A DNA stretch of 64,000 nt. Source: Microbacterium sp. GCS4 (GTDB taxonomy: Bacteria; Actinomycetota; Actinomycetes; Actinomycetales; Microbacteriaceae). Below, in pieces: positions 1 through 8,645 of this stretch. The translations under genes and the position numbers were made by a program. Location: contig NZ_LGYE01000002.1 of NCBI RefSeq assembly GCF_001262495.1, positions 858,368-922,367 of the forward strand. The letters run 5' to 3'. The notes below the pieces were generated by a model, which ran no database searches, was not told the DNA's origin, and saw nothing but the letters and a program-made list of their open reading frames with translations. Positions within the stretch are counted from its first letter, which is position 1. Each line of letters opens with the position of its first letter.

Positions 1-505
1 CGCCGAGATACACCTTGTAGCCGTTGTCGTTCGGCGGGTTGTGCGAGGCCGTGACCATCACGCCCGCATCCGCACCGAGATGGCGCACGGCGAAGGCGAG
101 CACCGGGGTCGGCAGCAGGCGGGGAAGCAGGATGGCACGCAGACCGGCACCCGCGAACAGCTCGGCCGAGTCCGTGGCGAACACTCGCGAGTTGCGGCGT
201 CCGTCGTAGCCGATCACGACCGTGGGGGTCGAGTCCGGTGCCTTCTCGCGCAGGTACGCCGCGAACCCGGCGGCGGCCTGCGCCACCAGCACGCGGTTCA
301 TGCGGTTGCTGCCGGCGCCGAGCGCGCCGCGCAGACCGGCCGTGCCGAAGGCGAGGCGCGTGGCGAAGCGGTCGTCGAGGTCGGCGAGCGCGGCCGCGTC
401 ACCGCCGCCCGCGCGCGTGATGACGCCGGCGAGCTCGTCGCGGGTCTCCTGGTCGGGGTCCTGGCGCAGCCATGCGCGCGCCTGTGCCAGGCGCTCCTCG
501 CTCAC
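1..505 (-). CDS. Phospho-sugar mutase (phosphomannomutase/phosphoglucomutase family), N-terminal part
   Basis: Interconverts hexose 1- and 6-phosphates through a phosphoserine; which sugar cannot be told from this part. Only the first 168 residues lie in the window; the gene runs off the left edge. The translated part contains FGTAGLRG near residue 45, IGYDGRR near 97 and the phosphoserine loop TASHNP near 157, which together define the family. The start is a GTG at 505 whose GTGA overlaps the stop codon of the upstream purine nucleoside phosphorylase, so the two are translationally coupled. The pairing suits nucleoside salvage, with a mutase handling the released (deoxy)ribose 1-phosphate, but that link is inference. 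Confidence 0.9.
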   Translation of the reverse strand, partial: MSEERLAQARAWLRQDPDQETRDELAGVITRAGGGDAAALADLDDRFATRLAFGTAGLRGALGAGSNRMNRVLVAQAAAGFAAYLREKAPDSTPTVVIGYDGRRNSRVFATDSAELFAGAGLRAILLPRLLPTPVLAFAVRHLGADAGVMVTASHNPPNDNGYKVYLG

Positions 506-1335
506 AGCGCCTCGACCACTCGGGCCAGCAGCGCCGAGATCACCGGCTCGGCCTCGCGGCCCGCCTCGATCACCTCGGCGTGGCTGAGCGGCGTCTTCTG
601 GATGCCGGCGGCGAGGTTCGTGATGAGCGAGAACCCGAGGATCTCCATGCCCGCCTCGCGCGCCGCGATGGCCTCGAGCGCGGTGGACATGCCGACGATG
701 TCGCCGCCGATGCGCTTGGCCATCTGCACCTCGGCCGGCGTCTCGTAGTGCGGGCCGCGGAACTGCGTGTACACGCCCTCGTCGAGGGAGGGGTCGACCG
801 TACGGGCGATGTCGCGCAGGCGCGTCGCGTACAGGTCGGTGAGGTCGATGAACGTCGCCCCCTCGAGCGGCGAGTCGGCCGTGAGGTTGATGTGATCGCT
901 GATGAGCACCGGCTGGCCCGGCTTCCACGTCTCGCGCACGCCGCCCGCGCCGTTCGTGAGGACCATGATCTCGGCTCCCGTGGCCGCGGCGGTGCGGACC
1001 GAGTGCACGACGCGGCGCACCCCGTGGTTCTCGTAGTAGTGCGTGCGGGCGCCGATCACGAGGACGTTCTTGCCGCCCGGGGTGCGGATGCTGCGCAGGG
1101 TGCCGACGTGGCCCTCGAGCGCGGGCTTCGAGAAGCCGGTCACCTCGGTCGCGGGGATGGTCGCGACGGTCTCGCCGATGAGGTCGGCGGCCTTGCCCCA
1201 GCCGCTGCCGAGCGTGAGGGCGATGTCGTGCTTCTCGACGCCGGTGAGGCGGGCGATGTCCGCGGCGGCTGCGGCGGCGACCTCGAACGGGTTCGCAGTC
1301 GGGTCGTCGAGAGGGTTGCTGTGGTTTTCAGGCAT
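502..1335 (-). CDS. punA: Purine nucleoside phosphorylase
   Basis: Cytosolic enzyme that splits purine nucleosides with phosphate, giving free base and (deoxy)ribose 1-phosphate. The 277-residue length fits the trimeric PNP/MTAP family. Motifs seen are LTLGSGWG near residue 41 (phosphate loop), GRTHYYE-like GARTHYYE near 96, the region around TNGAGG near 128, and FRGPHYETPAE with the following MSTALEAIAARE, which line the substrate pocket. It is the first gene of a short minus-strand operon with the phospho-sugar mutase (4-bp overlap). A TAGAGT hexamer lies 6 nt before the ATG, so the mRNA is probably leaderless. It is divergent from the lpdA-like gene. Confidence 0.93.
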   Translation of the reverse strand: MPENHSNPLDDPTANPFEVAAAAAADIARLTGVEKHDIALTLGSGWGKAADLIGETVATIPATEVTGFSKPALEGHVGTLRSIRTPGGKNVLVIGARTHYYENHGVRRVVHSVRTAAATGAEIMVLTNGAGGVRETWKPGQPVLISDHINLTADSPLEGATFIDLTDLYATRLRDIARTVDPSLDEGVYTQFRGPHYETPAEVQMAKRIGGDIVGMSTALEAIAAREAGMEILGFSLITNLAAGIQKTPLSHAEVIEAGREAEPVISALLARVVEAL

Positions 1336-1341
1336 GGATCC

Positions 1342-1347
1342 ACTCTA
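1342..1347 (-). promoter_or_regulatory. -10 hexamer TAGAGT of punA
   Basis: TAGAGT on the minus strand ends 6 nt before the punA ATG. This spacing places the transcription start at or next to the start codon, which is typical of leaderless actinobacterial genes. Confidence 0.6.
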
Positions 1348-1392
1348 GGAAGGTGGACGGCCGGGTGCCAGGATTGCGGAAGAATGGAGACC

Positions 1393-2832
1393 ATGTCTTC
1401 CACCCCTTTCGAACGCACTCAGCGCGTCGCCGTGCTCGGCGGCGGTCCCGGCGGCTACGAGGCAGCCCTCGCGGCCGCCCAGCTCGGAGCCGAGGTGACC
1501 CTGGTCGAGCGCGTGGGCGTCGGCGGGGCGGCCGTGCTGACCGACGTCGTGCCCTCGAAGAGCCTCATCGCCACCGCGGATGCGGCCGTCGCGATCTCGG
1601 AGGCGTCCGACCTCGGAGTTCAGTTCTACGCGAAGGGCGAGCACGGCAAGCCGCTCAAGCCCGAGATCGCCATCAACCTGGCCGCGGTCAACAAGCGGCT
1701 GATCGCCCTCGCCGGCCAGCAGTCCGAGGACATGCGCGCCACCCTGCTCGAGGCCGGCGTCCGCATCCTGTCCGGTCACGGCCGCCTCGAGGGGCCGAAC
1801 GCGATCATCGTCTCGACCGGGCAGGACGGCACGGACTTCGACCGCGTCGAGGCCGACACCATCGTGGTCGCTGTCGGCGCCTCGCCGCGCGAGCTCTCCT
1901 CCGCGAAGCCCGACGGCAAGCGGATCCTCACCTGGACCCAGCTGTACGACATGAAGGCGCTCCCCGAGCACCTGATCGTCGTCGGATCGGGTGTCACGGG
2001 GGCGGAGTTCGCCTCCGCGTACATGAACCTCGGAGCCAAGGTCACGCTGGTCTCCAGCCGTGAGCAGGTGCTCCCCGGCGAAGACCAGGATGCCGCGAAG
2101 GTCTTGGAGAAGGTCTTCAAGCGGGGCGGTATGGAGCTGCTGTCGAAGGCCCGCGCCGAGAAGGTCGAGGTGATCGACGACGGCGTCCGGGTGACGCTCG
2201 CCGACGGGCGCACGGTGGAGGGCAGCCACTGCCTGATGGCCGTCGGGTCCATCCCGAACACGCAGGGCATCGGTCTCGAGGAGGCCGGCGTCGAGCTCAC
2301 CGAGCAGGGCAACATCCGGGTCAACCGGGTGGCGCGCACCTCCGTCCCCAACGTGTACGCGGTGGGCGACTGCACGAACTTCTTCCCGCTCGCCTCCGTC
2401 GCCTCGATGCAGGGCCGCACGGCCGTGTTCCATGCGCTGGGCGACATTGTGATCCCGCTCGAGCTCATCAAGATCACTTCGAACATCTTCACCGCGCCGG
2501 AGATCGCGACGGTCGGCTACTCGCAGAAGGACGTCGAGGACGGCGTCGCCGACGGCCTGGTCTACAAGCTGCCCCTCGCGGCCAACCCGCGCGCCAAGAT
2601 GATGGGCATCAAGGACGGCTTCGTCAAGCTCATCGCCCGCAAGGGATCGGGCACCGTGATCGGCGGCGTGATCGTCGCCCCCAAGGCATCCGAGCTGATC
2701 TACCCGATCGCGGTGGCGGTCGAGCGTCGGCTCACCGTCGACCAGGTCTCGCGCGTCTTCGCGGCCTACCCGTCCCTGTCGAGCAGCATCACCGACGCGA
2801 GCCGCGCGATGCACCTCGTCAACATCTCGTAG
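1393..2832 (+). CDS. lpdA: LpdA-type NAD(P)H:quinone oxidoreductase (flavoprotein disulfide reductase fold)
   Basis: FAD/NAD(P)-dependent flavoprotein of 479 residues. The N-terminal FAD loop GGGPGGYEAA, the NAD(P) loop VVGSGVTGAEFAS near residue 200, the second FAD motif VYAVGDCTN near 325 and a C-terminal dimerisation domain are all present. The redox-active CxxxxC of true lipoamide dehydrogenases is missing: the site reads GGAAVLTDVVPSKS. That loss is known for mycobacterial LpdA (Rv3303c), which reduces quinones rather than disulfides, so I use that call. The start at 1393 follows GGAG; an in-frame ATG at 1384 is an alternative. Divergent from punA. Confidence 0.88.
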   Translation: MSSTPFERTQRVAVLGGGPGGYEAALAAAQLGAEVTLVERVGVGGAAVLTDVVPSKSLIATADAAVAISEASDLGVQFYAKGEHGKPLKPEIAINLAAVNKRLIALAGQQSEDMRATLLEAGVRILSGHGRLEGPNAIIVSTGQDGTDFDRVEADTIVVAVGASPRELSSAKPDGKRILTWTQLYDMKALPEHLIVVGSGVTGAEFASAYMNLGAKVTLVSSREQVLPGEDQDAAKVLEKVFKRGGMELLSKARAEKVEVIDDGVRVTLADGRTVEGSHCLMAVGSIPNTQGIGLEEAGVELTEQGNIRVNRVARTSVPNVYAVGDCTNFFPLASVASMQGRTAVFHALGDIVIPLELIKITSNIFTAPEIATVGYSQKDVEDGVADGLVYKLPLAANPRAKMMGIKDGFVKLIARKGSGTVIGGVIVAPKASELIYPIAVAVERRLTVDQVSRVFAAYPSLSSSITDASRAMHLVNIS

Positions 2833-2840
2833 ATCGGGCT

Positions 2841-2914
2841 GAGCGTTTCGTCTCGCTCCGCTCGCTCGACGAACGGCGGTCGCCCCGCGAGGAGCGCAGC
2901 GACGAGACGAAAGC
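2841..2914. repeat. REP-like palindromic element
   Basis: Positions 2841-2876 match 54637-54672 with three mismatches. The element is partly self-complementary: TTTCGTCTCG near its left end pairs with CGAGACGAAA at about 2903-2912. It sits between two convergent genes. Short dispersed palindromes in gene gaps fit a REP-type family. Confidence 0.55.
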
Positions 2915-2922
2915 CCATGACG

Positions 2923-2960
2923 CGAGAAGGGCGCTCCACCGTGGTGGAGCGCCCTTCTCG
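2923..2960. terminator. Bidirectional intrinsic terminator between lpdA and accA3
   Basis: A perfect 17-bp stem (arms 2923-2939 and 2944-2960) closes a 4-nt loop. It lies between convergent genes, so it can end transcription from both sides. There is no long T run, as is common in high-GC actinobacteria. Confidence 0.8.
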
Positions 2961-2981
2961 TATGGGCGGGTCGAGTGCGGG

Positions 2982-4748
2982 TCAGCTGATCGTGAGCAGC
3001 TGGTGGCCGGCCGAGACCGTCGCCCCGGCATCCGCGCTGATGTTGCCGACGACGCCGTCCTTGTGCGCCTGCAGCGGCTGCTCCATCTTCATGGCCTCGA
3101 GGACCACGACGAGATCGCCCTTGACGACCTGCTGGCCCTCCTCGACCGCGACCTTGACGACCGTGGCCTGCATCGGCGACTTCACGGCGTCGCCCGACGC
3201 TCCGGCGTTGGCTGCGGTCGCATGGCTGCGACGCGACGGGGGCACGGCGGCGGGACGTCCCGCGGTGCCGGCGGCGACCGCGACGCGGTCGGGCAGGCTG
3301 ACCTCGAGGCGCTTGCCGGCGACCTCGACGACCACGGTGTGGCGGCCGGACGTCGCGGCGGGCGACTCGAGCTCGCCGTCCCACGCGGGGATGTCGTTGA
3401 CGAACTCGGTCTCGATCCAGCGCGTGAACACGCCGAACTCGCCGTCCTCGGCGGTGAACGCCGGATCGTTCACGACCTTGCGATGGAAGGGCAGCACGGT
3501 GGGCAGACCCGCGACCTCGAACTCCTCGAGGGCACGTCGGGAGCGCTCGAGGGCCTCGGCGCGGTCCTTGCCGGTCACGATGATCTTCGCGAGCAGCGAG
3601 TCGAACGCTCCGGAGACCGAGTCGCCGGCCGTGACGCCGGAGTCGAGGCGGATGCCGGGACCGCCGAAGGTCTTGAAGACGTGGATCGGGCCCGGCTGGG
3701 GGAGGAATCCGCGACCCGGGTCCTCGCCGTTGATGCGGAACTCGATCGAGTGGCCGGTGGGCGCGGGGTCGTCGTAGTCGATCGTGCCGCCCGCGGCGAT
3801 GCGGAACTGCTCGCGCACGAGGTCGATCCCGGTGACCTCCTCGGACACCGGGTGCTCCACCTGCAGACGCGTGTTCACCTCGAGGAAGGAGACCGTGCCG
3901 TCGGCGCCGATGAGGAACTCGCACGTGCCTGCCCCGACGTAGCCGACCTCCTTGAGGATGGCCTTGGACGCGGAGTACAGCTGCGCGTTCTGCTCCTCGG
4001 TGAGGTACGGCGCGGGCGCCTCTTCCACGAGCTTCTGGTGACGGCGCTGCAGCGAGCAGTCGCGCGTCGAGATCACCACGACGTTGCCCTCGGCATCCGC
4101 CAGGCACTGCGTCTCGACGTGACGCGGCTTGTCGAGGTACTTCTCGACGAAGCACTCGCCACGGCCGAAGGCCGCAACGGCCTCGCGGGTCGCCGACTCG
4201 AAGAGCTCAGCGACCTCGTCGAGCTCGCGTGCGACCTTGAGGCCGCGTCCGCCGCCGCCGTATGCGGCCTTGATGGCGATCGGCAGGCCGTACTCCTTCG
4301 CGAACGCGACGACCTCGTCGGCGCCGGAGACCGGGCCGGGGGTGCCGGGGGCGAGGGGCGCCCCGACCTTCTCGGCGACGTGACGTGCGGTGACCTTGTC
4401 GCCGAGCGCCTCGATGGCCTCGGGGGACGGGCCGATCCACGTCATCCCCGCGCCGATCACAGCTCGGGCGAAGTCGGCGTTCTCGGCGAGGAAGCCGTAG
4501 CCCGGATGCACGGCGTCCGCGCCGGCGCGACGGGCGACCGAGAGGATCTTCTCGATCTGCAGGTACGTCTCGGCGCTGGTCTCGCCCCCGAGGGCGTAGG
4601 CCTCGTCGGCGAGCCGGGTGTGCAGTGCGTCGCGATCCTGGTCGGCGTAGACGGCGACCGAGGCGATCCCGGAGTCACGGGCGGCACGGATGATGCGTAC
4701 GGCGATCTCGCCGCGGTTGGCGATGAGCACCTTGGCGATATCAGGCAT
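2982..4748 (-). CDS. accA3: Acyl-CoA carboxylase alpha subunit (biotin carboxylase + biotin carboxyl carrier)
   Basis: Carboxylates a carried biotin with ATP and bicarbonate for acetyl-/propionyl-CoA carboxylase, feeding fatty-acid and lipid synthesis. The 588 residues begin with the biotin carboxylase start [13 protein letters not shown], followed by the ATP-grasp glycine loop AAYGGGGRG near 165 and the active-site region [15 protein letters not shown] near 285. The C-terminal carrier domain holds the biotin lysine in EAMKM near 553, after an Ala/Pro linker. The start at 4748 is chosen because the biotin carboxylase fold begins there and a TAGGCT -10 lies 7 nt upstream. The matching beta and epsilon subunits are encoded at 11.4-13.2 kb. 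Confidence 0.95.
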   Translation of the reverse strand: MPDIAKVLIANRGEIAVRIIRAARDSGIASVAVYADQDRDALHTRLADEAYALGGETSAETYLQIEKILSVARRAGADAVHPGYGFLAENADFARAVIGAGMTWIGPSPEAIEALGDKVTARHVAEKVGAPLAPGTPGPVSGADEVVAFAKEYGLPIAIKAAYGGGGRGLKVARELDEVAELFESATREAVAAFGRGECFVEKYLDKPRHVETQCLADAEGNVVVISTRDCSLQRRHQKLVEEAPAPYLTEEQNAQLYSASKAILKEVGYVGAGTCEFLIGADGTVSFLEVNTRLQVEHPVSEEVTGIDLVREQFRIAAGGTIDYDDPAPTGHSIEFRINGEDPGRGFLPQPGPIHVFKTFGGPGIRLDSGVTAGDSVSGAFDSLLAKIIVTGKDRAEALERSRRALEEFEVAGLPTVLPFHRKVVNDPAFTAEDGEFGVFTRWIETEFVNDIPAWDGELESPAATSGRHTVVVEVAGKRLEVSLPDRVAVAAGTAGRPAAVPPSRRSHATAANAGASGDAVKSPMQATVVKVAVEEGQQVVKGDLVVVLEAMKMEQPLQAHKDGVVGNISADAGATVSAGHQLLTIS

Positions 4749-4755
4749 GATTGCC

Positions 4756-4761
4756 AGCCTA
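4756..4761 (-). promoter_or_regulatory. -10 hexamer TAGGCT of accA3
   Basis: TAGGCT on the minus strand ends 7 nt before the ATG at 4748, consistent with a leaderless transcript. Confidence 0.6.
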
Positions 4762-4826
4762 GCGAGAAGAAAGCCGATCTCTTTGACGACTCCCCACAAG
4801 AAAGGTGGGGAAACGTCGAGGGGACC

Positions 4827-5474
4827 CTACGACCAGAGGTCGGTCCACTGCACGCCGAGCTCGGCGGCCAGGCGGCGGATCGTCGACAGTGACATGCCCA
4901 CGACGGTGGAGGGATCGCCGTCCACCCGCGTGATGAACGCGCCGCCCAGGCTGTCGACCGTGAAGGCCCCGGCCACGTGCAGAGGCTCGCCGGAGGCGAC
5001 GTACGCCGCGATCTCGGCATCCGAGATGTCGTCCGCGAACGTCACGGCGGCCTCGGCGGTCGCGGTGGCCTCGATCGGCTCGGCGCCCGGGGCCACCCGA
5101 TACACGGAGTGGCCGGAATGCAGGATGCCGGTCGCGCCGCGCATCTCCTGCCAGCGCCGCGTCGCCTCCTCCGGCGTGTAGGGCTTGCCGTACACGCGGC
5201 CGCCGAGCGCGAACATGGAGTCGCCGCCGATCACGAGCCCGTCGAAGGTCGCGTCGGTCGCGAGCTTCCGGGCGACGGCTGCGGCCTTGGCCCGCGCGAG
5301 CAGGAGCACGAGGTCGGCGGGAGGGAGGTCGGCGCCGCGCTCGGCCGCCGCCGCGGCGGCCACGGCGTCCTCATCGACGTCAGGGGACTGCGTGAGCGGT
5401 TCGATCCCCGCCTGACGCAGCAGCATGAGACGGGCGGGGGAGGTGGAGGCGAGGCAGACGCGCATGTGCACCAC
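4827..5474 (-). CDS. maf: Maf-like nucleoside triphosphate pyrophosphatase
   Basis: Hydrolyses non-canonical or excess NTPs to NMP and pyrophosphate; Maf proteins are house-cleaning enzymes also linked to septum formation. Family motifs are the N-terminal LASTSPARLMLLRQAGI, SPDVDED near residue 33, GGDSMF near 84 and GDPSTVVGMSL near the C-terminus. The GTG at 5474 has GAGG 5 nt upstream; an in-frame ATG at 5465 would match the conserved N-terminus more tightly. Adjacent to accA3 on the same strand, an arrangement also seen in other actinobacteria. Divergent from the RNA methyltransferase at 5489. Confidence 0.9.
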   Translation of the reverse strand: MVHMRVCLASTSPARLMLLRQAGIEPLTQSPDVDEDAVAAAAAAERGADLPPADLVLLLARAKAAAVARKLATDATFDGLVIGGDSMFALGGRVYGKPYTPEEATRRWQEMRGATGILHSGHSVYRVAPGAEPIEATATAEAAVTFADDISDAEIAAYVASGEPLHVAGAFTVDSLGGAFITRVDGDPSTVVGMSLSTIRRLAAELGVQWTDLWS

Positions 5475-5488
5475 CGTATCCTCGAAGG

Positions 5489-6718
5489 ATGACTTCCTCC
5501 TCTGACCTGCTCGATCTGGACATCACCGGCATCGCGCACGGCGGAACCTTCGTCGCCCGCCATGAGGGGCGTGTCGTGTTCGTCTCCGACGCCATCCCCG
5601 GGGAGCGCGTCCGCGCACGCCTGGATGCCGAGTCGACCGGTGAGTCGAAGAGCTTCTGGCGCGCCGAGACCGTCGAGGTGATCCATCCCTCGCCGCACCG
5701 CACACCGCACATCTGGGCGGAGGCCGACGTCGAGAACGCCCCCGAGTCGCGACCAGGCGGAGCGGATCTCGGACACATCGAGCTCGCGCACCAGCGCGTC
5801 CTCAAGCGCCGGGTGCTCACGGAGGCTCTCGACCGGTTCGCTGGGGGCGGGCTCGAAGCCCCCGAGATCGAGGCCGTCGACTCCACGGACGGCACGGGGT
5901 GGCGCACGCGCGTCACACTCCACATCGACGACGACGGCGCGGTCGGCCCCTACGCGGCTCGCAGCCACCGCGTCATCCGCGTCGGAGAGCATCCGCTGGC
6001 ACGGCCGGCGATCGCGGAGGCCGCCCTCTCGCTCACGGGCGGGCGCCCCGGGAGCGTCGACCTCATCGAGCCCGCCGACGGGCGGGTGCGCATCCTCCGA
6101 CGCGACAGGATCGACGGGCGCCCCGGTCGCGGTCAGGGGCGCAGGCCGGAACCGGAGGTCGTGCACGAGCTGGTCGGCGACCGCCGGTTCCAGGTGGATG
6201 CCGGCGGCTTCTGGCAGGTGCACCCTCGCGCGGCATCGGTGCTCGACGCCGCGGTCTACGGCGTGCTCGACGGGCATGTCGACGAGACCGCCACGCACTA
6301 CGACCTCTACGGCGGAGTCGGTCTGTTCTCGGCCACCCTCGGCGACCTCGGGGCCACCGACGTCGTGACGGTGGAATCGAGCCGCCGTGCGACCGCGCAC
6401 GCCGCGGAGAACCTCGCGGACCTCGACGCGACCGCCGTCACCGCCCGGGTCGATCGCTACCTCGCAGGCCTTCCCTCCGGTGCCACGGCCGGCGCCGTGG
6501 TGCTCGATCCGCCTCGGGCGGGCGCCGGTCGCGCCGTCGTGGAGGCGTTGCACGGGCTCGCGCCTGACGCGATCGCCTACGTGGCCTGCGACCCGGTGGC
6601 GCTCGCCCGCGACCTGGGCACGTTCCGGGATCTGGGCTGGCAGGTGCCGACGATGCGCGGATTCGATCTGTTCCCGCACTCCCATCACTTCGAGGTCGTG
6701 GCGCTGCTCACCCGCTGA
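5489..6718 (+). CDS. TRAM-domain 23S rRNA/tRNA (uracil-5)-methyltransferase, TrmA/RlmD family
   Basis: Predicted SAM-dependent m5U methyltransferase of 409 residues. An N-terminal TRAM-like RNA-binding domain (about 1-65) precedes the Rossmann methyltransferase. The SAM loop DLYGGVGLFS lies near residue 271, LDPPRAG near 338, the catalytic cysteine in VACDPVALARDL near 366, and the C-terminal FPHSHHFEVVALL completes the family pattern. The first 130 residues contain no cysteine, so the iron-sulfur cluster of RlmD is absent. Target (tRNA U54 or an rRNA uridine) cannot be read from sequence. The ATG directly follows GAAGG and is only 14 bp from the divergent maf start. Confidence 0.88.
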   Translation: MTSSSDLLDLDITGIAHGGTFVARHEGRVVFVSDAIPGERVRARLDAESTGESKSFWRAETVEVIHPSPHRTPHIWAEADVENAPESRPGGADLGHIELAHQRVLKRRVLTEALDRFAGGGLEAPEIEAVDSTDGTGWRTRVTLHIDDDGAVGPYAARSHRVIRVGEHPLARPAIAEAALSLTGGRPGSVDLIEPADGRVRILRRDRIDGRPGRGQGRRPEPEVVHELVGDRRFQVDAGGFWQVHPRAASVLDAAVYGVLDGHVDETATHYDLYGGVGLFSATLGDLGATDVVTVESSRRATAHAAENLADLDATAVTARVDRYLAGLPSGATAGAVVLDPPRAGAGRAVVEALHGLAPDAIAYVACDPVALARDLGTFRDLGWQVPTMRGFDLFPHSHHFEVVALLTR

Positions 6719-6748
6719 GCGCCGCGCTCATCCCCGATCGCGACTCAG

Positions 6749-6754
6749 TAGGCT
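6749..6754 (+). promoter_or_regulatory. -10 hexamer TAGGCT of the LuxR-type regulator operon
   Basis: TAGGCT ends 6 nt before the ATG at 6761, a leaderless arrangement. Confidence 0.6.
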
Positions 6755-6760
6755 GGACGG

Positions 6761-7423
6761 ATGAGCAGGGTCGCACTCATCGACGATCACGAATCCGTCC
6801 GTCTCGGTCTGGAGGCGGCGTGCGCTCGTGACGGAGCGCAGACCGTCGTGTTCTCCGGCAGCACCGTCGGTTCGTACCTCGAGTGGCGGGCGTTGACCGC
6901 CGCCGCGCCGGCCGACGTCGTGGTGCTCGACCTCACCCTCGGCGACGGCACCACCGTGACCGAGAACGTCTCCTCGCTCGTCGCCGACGGGGCGAGCGTC
7001 GTGATCCACAGCGTCGCCGATCGCCCGGCCGCCGTGCGCGAGGCGCTCGTGGCGGGAGCCGCGGGCGTCGTGAGCAAGTCCTCGGCCCTCGACGACGTCC
7101 TCGACGCCATCCGCACCGTCGCGCAGGGCGACCCCCTCAACAACGTCGAGTGGGCGAGCGCGGTCGACGGCGACCGGGAGTTCGCGGACGCTCAGCTCTC
7201 GACCCGCGAGCGCGAGGTGCTGCGGCTGTACGCGACGGGCCTGCCGCTCAAAGCCGTGGCCGAGCGACTCGGCGTGGCCTACTCCACGGCCAAGGAGAAC
7301 ATCACCCGCATCCGCGTCAAGTACGTCGACGTCGGGCGCCCTGCGCCGACCAAGGTCGACCTGCTGCGCCGTGCGATGGAGGACGGCATCGTGGCCTCCG
7401 ACGGGGCGCCGAGTGCCCGCTGA
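6761..7423 (+). CDS. LuxR/NarL-type response regulator
   Basis: Two-component DNA-binding regulator of 220 residues. The receiver has the acidic pair in LIDDHESVR near residue 7, the likely phospho-acceptor aspartate in VVVLDLTLGDG near 52 and the conserved lysine in VVSKSSALDD near 107. The C-terminal LuxR helix-turn-helix starts at LSTREREVLRLYATG near 147 and contains the recognition region VAYSTAKENITRIRVKY. It heads a three-gene operon with the histidine kinase (11-bp overlap) and a kinase-like membrane protein. Targets are unknown. Confidence 0.92.
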   Translation: MSRVALIDDHESVRLGLEAACARDGAQTVVFSGSTVGSYLEWRALTAAAPADVVVLDLTLGDGTTVTENVSSLVADGASVVIHSVADRPAAVREALVAGAAGVVSKSSALDDVLDAIRTVAQGDPLNNVEWASAVDGDREFADAQLSTREREVLRLYATGLPLKAVAERLGVAYSTAKENITRIRVKYVDVGRPAPTKVDLLRRAMEDGIVASDGAPSAR

Positions 7424-8645
7424 TCCGCTCAGCATCCGCGAAGCCTGGAGCCAGATCCCTTCTCCGGGCAGCGTGGAGACCGAGTTCGAGCGCTTCACGG
7501 GCAAGCGCATGGAGCGCATCCTCGCGACCGTGGTCGCCATCGGGTCGGCCGTGCTCGGCACGCAGGCGCTGATCGCGGCGCTCTCGACGACGTCGTGGAG
7601 CGACGGCCCCCGGGTCGCGACGCTGCTCGCGGTGTACATCCCCTTCGCCGCCATGCTCGTCGCGTGCGTGATCGGGCGGGCGGTGCGCGTGGCATCCGGT
7701 CTCTTCGCCGTCGCCTACGTGCTGGCGCTCGGAGCCTGGCCGAGTCTCGTCGGTCCTGACGCCTCCGCGGCGGATCAGCCGTGGATCTTCTTCCTCGTCA
7801 ACGTGGGCGTCGTCGCGGCGATGCTGGCGTTCCCGCTGTGGCTGCAGTTCGCCTGGGCGGTGGGGCTCCCGTTCGTCTACGGCTACGTGCGGCTCGTGGA
7901 GGGCTCGTTCTCCCGCGACTTCTGGGTCACGACGGCGTTCGACGTCTCGTTCACGCTGATCCTCGGCATCGTCATCATCTCGCTCGGGTGGATGTTCCGC
8001 TCGGTGGCCGCGGGCGTGGACGAGGCGCGGGCGCGCGCGGTGGCGTCGTACGCGGATGCCGCCGCCGCGGCCGCAGCGGAGGAGGAGCGCGTCGCGATGT
8101 CGGCGCTCATGCACGACAGCGTGCTCGCCGCCCTGATCGCGGTGGAGCGGGCCGAGGGGGAGCGGGCACGCGACCTCGCGGTGGGCATGTCGCGCGAGGC
8201 GCTGACCCGTCTGGCCAACACCGAGGCCGCTGTCGCGCAGGAGGGCAGCGACGAGCCGATCGGCATGTCGCAGATCGTCGTCGAGTTGCGCCGCGCCCTC
8301 TCCGAGCTCGGGGCCGATGCGATCGTGGAGGAGCGCGGCGGACCCGGTCTGATCCCGGGGCGTGCGGCCAGGGCCCTCGTGCTCGCGGCGCGTCAGGCGC
8401 TGGGCAACGCGGTGACCCATGCGCACGGGCGCGGTCTGCACATCCTCGCGGAGGGGCACGGTGAGGAGGGCATCCGCGTCATCATCTCCGACACCGGTCC
8501 GGGCTTCGACGTCGATGCGATCGGCGCAGACCGTCTCGGCATCCGCGCGTCGATCCTGGCGCGCATGGCCGGCGTCGCCGGTTCCGCCAAGATCGACTCG
8601 AGCGAGCACGGCACCACGGTCGCCCTCGGATGGGAGAAGTCGTGA
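7413..8645 (+). CDS. Membrane sensor histidine kinase (NarL-partner type)
   Basis: Sensor kinase of 410 residues, partner of the preceding regulator. About six hydrophobic segments fill residues 30-205. A cytoplasmic helix follows with EEERVAMSALMHDSVLAAL, where the histidine before D is the likely phosphorylation site. The C-terminal ATPase shows the N box RQALGNAVTHA and a G1 box DTGPGF, then GIRASILARMAG. No extracytoplasmic sensor domain is visible, so it may sense the membrane or its third operon partner. The GTG start at 7413 overlaps the regulator stop; a longer in-frame version would reach further into that gene and lacks support. Confidence 0.88.
   Translation: MPADPLSIREAWSQIPSPGSVETEFERFTGKRMERILATVVAIGSAVLGTQALIAALSTTSWSDGPRVATLLAVYIPFAAMLVACVIGRAVRVASGLFAVAYVLALGAWPSLVGPDASAADQPWIFFLVNVGVVAAMLAFPLWLQFAWAVGLPFVYGYVRLVEGSFSRDFWVTTAFDVSFTLILGIVIISLGWMFRSVAAGVDEARARAVASYADAAAAAAAEEERVAMSALMHDSVLAALIAVERAEGERARDLAVGMSREALTRLANTEAAVAQEGSDEPIGMSQIVVELRRALSELGADAIVEERGGPGLIPGRAARALVLAARQALGNAVTHAHGRGLHILAEGHGEEGIRVIISDTGPGFDVDAIGADRLGIRASILARMAGVAGSAKIDSSEHGTTVALGWEKS

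Noticed and set aside
1345-4155. Very long open frames antisense to lpdA and accA3, and similar ones at 15220-17091 and 46233-48248
   Set aside because: They lie opposite well-recognised genes, have Arg/His/Gly-rich low-complexity translations and no family motifs. In high-GC DNA such frames arise from codon bias.
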